Below are positions 7,049 through 9,244 of a stretch of DNA of 9,244 nt, one piece after another. Origin of the DNA: Nitrospina sp. (GTDB lineage: Bacteria; Nitrospinota; Nitrospinia; Nitrospinales; VA-1); assembly GCA_018647025.1 (NCBI GenBank), contig JABGTQ010000100.1, positions 1 to 9,244 on the forward strand. Reading direction: 5' to 3'. The position numbers and the translations under genes were made by a program. The notes under the pieces are model-generated. The model did no database searches. It was not told the DNA's origin and worked only from the letters and a program-made list of their open reading frames with translations. Every line of letters begins with the position of its first letter. The stretch's first letter is position 1.

Positions 7049-7975
7049 ATGCTTCCATTAAAACAAAACGGCAATTTTAAATCGGGTTACGCTGCTATTG
7101 TTGGTAAGCCTAATGTAGGGAAGTCTACGCTCCTCAATCACCTTGTAATGAGGAAAATAGCAGCTACGTCCAGCAAGCCTCAGACGACTAGAAATAAAAT
7201 CACAGGTGTGGTTCATTTTCCTGGAGGACAGGTTATTTTACTCGATACTCCGGGAATTCATAAAACCAGTTCTCAGTTCAACCAACTGATGGTTAAGGCG
7301 TCACTTAGTACCTATCATGACGTAGATCTTATTTTATTTGTAGTTGATGCAAAACAAGGTTTTGCTGAAAATGATATATTTGTTTTAGATACTCTGAAGG
7401 GTGTAGAGTCTCCCAAAATTCTCATTATTAACAAAATTGACCTCGTTTCGAAACCAGATTTACTCGGTTTAATAGCCGAAGCAGATAAGAAATTTAATTT
7501 TAGAGAACTTATTCCAGTGTCTGCTCTTCTTTCCGATGGGCTGGAAGGCCTTGGAAAAACGGTTCTTAACTATTTACCTGAAGGCCCTAAGTATTTTCCT
7601 GAAGATATGATTACCGATTGTTCAGAGGAATTTTTGATAGAGGAAATTATACGGGAAAAAATAATGCAAAGAACGCATATGGAAGTTCCCTATTCCATAG
7701 CGGTGGTTGTCGAGGGTACGCACGAAGGGCATAATGACGTTTGGGTTATTGACGCATTGATTATAGCGGAAACTACTTCGCAGAAAAAAATTCTGATTGG
7801 TGCTAATGGATCCATGTTGAAAAAACTTGGAAAACCAGCTCGAGAAGAAATTGAGAAACGTTTCGGTTGTAAAGTGTATCTAAACCTTTTTGTGAAAGTA
7901 AAAAATAATTGGCGAGAAGATAAACGTAGTCTTAGAGACTTAGGATACCTACATGATTCAAATAAAAACAGATGA
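7049..7975 (+). CDS. era: GTPase Era
   Basis: Era is an essential-type GTPase that binds the 3' end of 16S rRNA and acts in 30S subunit maturation. At 308 residues it has the usual length. The GTPase domain shows G1 GKPNVGKS (19-26), the G2 region KPQTTRN (43-49), G3 DTPG (66-69), G4 NKID (128-131) and G5 SAL (158-160). The KH domain (about 205-300) has the GxxG-like loop IGANGSMLKKLG (250-261) and the Era hallmark VKVKNNWREDKRSLRDLGY (283-301). Nothing is missing. The ATG at 7049 gives the normal short lead into the G1 strand but has no Shine-Dalgarno. The last 23 nt overlap the start of map in another frame, and map's ribosome-binding site lies within era codons, so translation is probably coupled. 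The usual neighbours rnc and recO are not in the window. Confidence 0.97.
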   Translation: MLPLKQNGNFKSGYAAIVGKPNVGKSTLLNHLVMRKIAATSSKPQTTRNKITGVVHFPGGQVILLDTPGIHKTSSQFNQLMVKASLSTYHDVDLILFVVDAKQGFAENDIFVLDTLKGVESPKILIINKIDLVSKPDLLGLIAEADKKFNFRELIPVSALLSDGLEGLGKTVLNYLPEGPKYFPEDMITDCSEEFLIEEIIREKIMQRTHMEVPYSIAVVVEGTHEGHNDVWVIDALIIAETTSQKKILIGANGSMLKKLGKPAREEIEKRFGCKVYLNLFVKVKNNWREDKRSLRDLGYLHDSNKNR

Positions 7976-8717
7976 AGAAATAGAAGTAATGCGTAAGTCG
8001 GCTAAGCTTGCAGCCGAAGTTTTAATAATGATAGAGCCTTATGTTAAGCCAGGAATAACAACGAATCGACTGGATGAGATTTGTCATGATTTTATTGTTT
8101 CTCATGACGCTATTCCGTCACCTTTAAATTACAGAGGTTTCCCAAAAAGCATTTGCACTTCAGTTAATGAAGAAATTTGCCATGGTATTCCTTCTGATCG
8201 GAAACTCCGTAATGGTGATGTTATAAACTTAGATATCACTACTTACTTAAATGGTTTTCATGGTGATACCAGTAGAATGTTTCATGTGGGGTCCGCGCGA
8301 AAAAAAATTAGTCGTCTAGTAGATACTTGCAAAGAGTCTTTGCAGCGAGCTATAGAGGTGGTTAGACCCGGTGCTCATCTCGGTGATATAGGGGCCATTA
8401 TCCAGAAAATTGCCCATGAGAAGGGGTATTCTGTAGTTCGGGAATTTTGTGGGCACGGGATTGGACGAAATTTTCATGAAGATCCACAAGTTCTCCATCT
8501 AGGGACTGTTGGGGAGGGTGTTGAGATAAAGAAGGGCATGGTTTTCACTATTGAGCCAATGCTCAACGAAGGAAAGCCCGATCTGGAAATTCTTTCTGAT
8601 AAATGGACAGCTGTAACCAAGGATGGATTGGCATCTGCCCAATTTGAGCATACCATTGCTGTGCTTGATAATGGATATGAAGTGTTAACTCGCCTCGAGG
8701 GTCAAACTGTTTTTTAA
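7953..8717 (+). CDS. map: Methionine aminopeptidase, type Ia
   Basis: This cytoplasmic metallopeptidase removes the initiator Met from new proteins with a small second residue. It is 254 residues with no N-terminal extension, as in E. coli MetAP. All five metal ligands are visible: D94 (NLDIT), D105 (HGDTS), H168 (CGHGIG), E201 (TIEPM) and E232 (FEHT). The substrate-side His residues H77 (CHGIP) and H175 (FHEDPQV) are also present. AGGA at 7942-7945, 7 nt before the ATG, is a good Shine-Dalgarno and supports this start, which lies 23 nt inside the 3' end of era. It is the last gene of the era-map unit. No hairpin terminator is evident after the stop. Confidence 0.97.
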   Translation: MIQIKTDEEIEVMRKSAKLAAEVLIMIEPYVKPGITTNRLDEICHDFIVSHDAIPSPLNYRGFPKSICTSVNEEICHGIPSDRKLRNGDVINLDITTYLNGFHGDTSRMFHVGSARKKISRLVDTCKESLQRAIEVVRPGAHLGDIGAIIQKIAHEKGYSVVREFCGHGIGRNFHEDPQVLHLGTVGEGVEIKKGMVFTIEPMLNEGKPDLEILSDKWTAVTKDGLASAQFEHTIAVLDNGYEVLTRLEGQTVF

Positions 8718-8835
8718 ATTTACTTTATTCCGCTTATTTAGTCATTATTCCCCAAAATTACCCCAGATAAGCTTTTATAGTCTCTTTATAATCAGACAGT
8801 AAATACATATTTTTAAAGTGTTTAGTAAATTTATG

Positions 8836-8863
8836 TTGACAATTTTTCTCTTATAATGATAAT
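8836..8863 (+). promoter_or_regulatory. Sigma70-type promoter for the DUF2325 gene
   Basis: A perfect -35 TTGACA (8836-8841) is followed after 16 nt by GATAAT (8858-8863), five of six matches to the -10 consensus. This would start transcription near 8870, about 60 nt before the ATG. A TATAAT at 8852-8857 is a perfect -10 by sequence, but it is only 10 nt from the TTGACA and cannot pair with it. It is the best promoter in the window, and its -10 lies inside the Fur box. Confidence 0.6.
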
Positions 8864-8876
8864 AATTATCATTATC
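8852..8876. promoter_or_regulatory. Palindromic double Fur box (iron-responsive operator)
   Basis: An 11-1-11 perfect palindrome is centred on 8864, with left arm ATAATGATAAT (8853-8863) and right arm ATTATCATTAT (8865-8875). Against the classical 19-bp Fur box GATAATGATAATCATTATC, positions 8852-8870 match at 17 of 19. The reverse strand of 8858-8876 matches at 18 of 19. Two overlapping Fur dimers could therefore bind. The site covers the -10 of the TTGACA promoter, so iron-loaded Fur should repress the gene at 8932. Confidence 0.85.
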
Positions 8877-8917
8877 ATTATTTATTTTATCTTCAACGAA
8901 ACGCTTTAATTACAAAG

Positions 8918-8923
8918 AAAGGA
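8918..8923 (+). promoter_or_regulatory. Strong ribosome-binding site of the DUF2325 gene
   Basis: AAAGGA lies 8 nt upstream of the ATG at 8932. This is near the optimal spacing and is the strongest Shine-Dalgarno in the window. It fixes the start codon and suggests efficient translation once the Fur-controlled promoter opens. Confidence 0.75.
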
Positions 8924-8931
8924 CAATACGT

Positions 8932-9216
8932 ATGAGTATTGCTATTTTAGGAGGACTAGATAGGTTAAAACCTCATTATTTGAGGCATGGCCGTAATCTG
9001 GGATTTAATAATGTAAAAGTTTTCAGTAAAAAATTCCCGGACATGGTTAAACGACTGAGCAAGTTTGAAAGAATTGTAATTTGTACTGGAAATGTTGCCC
9101 ATACGATGGTCGAAGGTACGGTCCGTATGGCACAAATTAACGGAATTCAAATTGGACGCACTCATTCCAGCAGTGTTTCTGCTATGAAAAAATGTTTTGA
9201 GCAAATAACTAATTAA
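8932..9216 (+). CDS. DUF2325-type protein, predicted Fur-regulated
   Basis: This 94-residue soluble protein resembles the DUF2325 family, which has no established biochemical function to my knowledge. It looks like a small alpha/beta, Rossmann-like fold: SIAILGGLDRLKPHY (2-16), a first strand and Gly turn, then FNNVKVFSK, FERIVICTGNVAHTMVEG (45-62) with C51 and H57, and a final NGIQIGRTHSSSVSAMKKCF (70-89). The family pattern of GG near the N-terminus, a His after the third strand and R-x-x-S near the end is kept. There is no signal peptide or membrane segment. Possible metal or ligand residues are H15, H19, C51, H57, H78 and C88; which of these act is inference. The promoter carries a double Fur box, so a role in iron limitation is the best contextual clue. 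A following gene may share the transcript, but only 28 nt remain. Confidence 0.85.
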   Translation: MSIAILGGLDRLKPHYLRHGRNLGFNNVKVFSKKFPDMVKRLSKFERIVICTGNVAHTMVEGTVRMAQINGIQIGRTHSSSVSAMKKCFEQITN

Positions 9217-9244
9217 TATCAATAAGATACAGTCAATTACTTAG

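Larger units (their letters stand above)
8718..8931. promoter_or_regulatory. Intergenic region between map and the DUF2325 gene
   Basis: This is 214 nt of AT-rich non-coding DNA. The left half (to about 8830) shows no ORF, no convincing terminator hairpin and no RNA gene. The right half holds a promoter, a palindromic Fur-type site and a strong ribosome-binding site, listed separately. Confidence 0.6.

Noticed and set aside
8316..8656. Two minus-strand open frames inside map, and a similar one antisense to the DUF2325 gene (8965-9222)
   Set aside because: All lie opposite clear conserved coding regions and show no domain or start signal of their own.
8718..8800. Intrinsic terminator after map
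   Set aside because: No GC-rich hairpin with a T-tract is visible. The T-run at the stop codon has no stem before it.
8852..8857. TATAAT as the -10 paired with TTGACA at 8836
   Set aside because: The spacer would be 10 nt, too short for a sigma70 promoter. GATAAT at 8858, with a 16-nt spacer, fits better.

Overview
The window is AT-rich and gene-dense, and looks like chromosomal core sequence from a Gram-negative bacterium. It has Era, type I methionine aminopeptidase, HemW, MazG, a CusRS/CopRS-like two-component pair and a Fur-type iron box. I see no insertion sequence, phage gene, CRISPR array, tRNA or rRNA. The lineage cannot be fixed from sequence reading alone. The protein style recalls deep marine lineages such as Nitrospinota or Desulfobacterota, but that is only an impression. 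Shine-Dalgarno sequences are absent or weak ahead of most genes. Clear ones precede map, the DUF2325 gene and mazG.

Layout. (1) Positions 23-2330, plus strand: a 68-residue Cys/His-containing helical protein, an OmpR-family response regulator and its membrane histidine kinase. They are separated by 0 and 1 nt, so they form one signalling operon. (2) Positions 2331-2819, minus strand: an exported protein with two SH3b domains, whose stop codon directly abuts the kinase stop codon. (3) Positions 3021-4151, plus strand: a membrane-bound family 2 glycosyltransferase. (4) Positions 6815-4181, minus strand, read in the order hemW, exported TPR protein, mazG: a tightly spaced probable operon. (5) A 233-nt divergent control region (6816-7048) with two inverted repeats. 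(6) Positions 7049-8717, plus strand: era and map, overlapping by 23 nt. (7) Positions 8718-8931: a non-coding region whose right part holds a consensus-like promoter overlapped by a near-perfect palindromic double Fur box. (8) Positions 8932-9216, plus strand: a 94-residue DUF2325-type protein, predicted to be made only when iron is short.

Most genes are housekeeping: ribosome assembly (Era), N-terminal Met removal (Map), NTP sanitation (MazG) and heme trafficking (HemW). The parts that merit most attention are the Fur-controlled DUF2325 gene at the right end, and the small Cys/His protein that opens the two-component operon at the left end.
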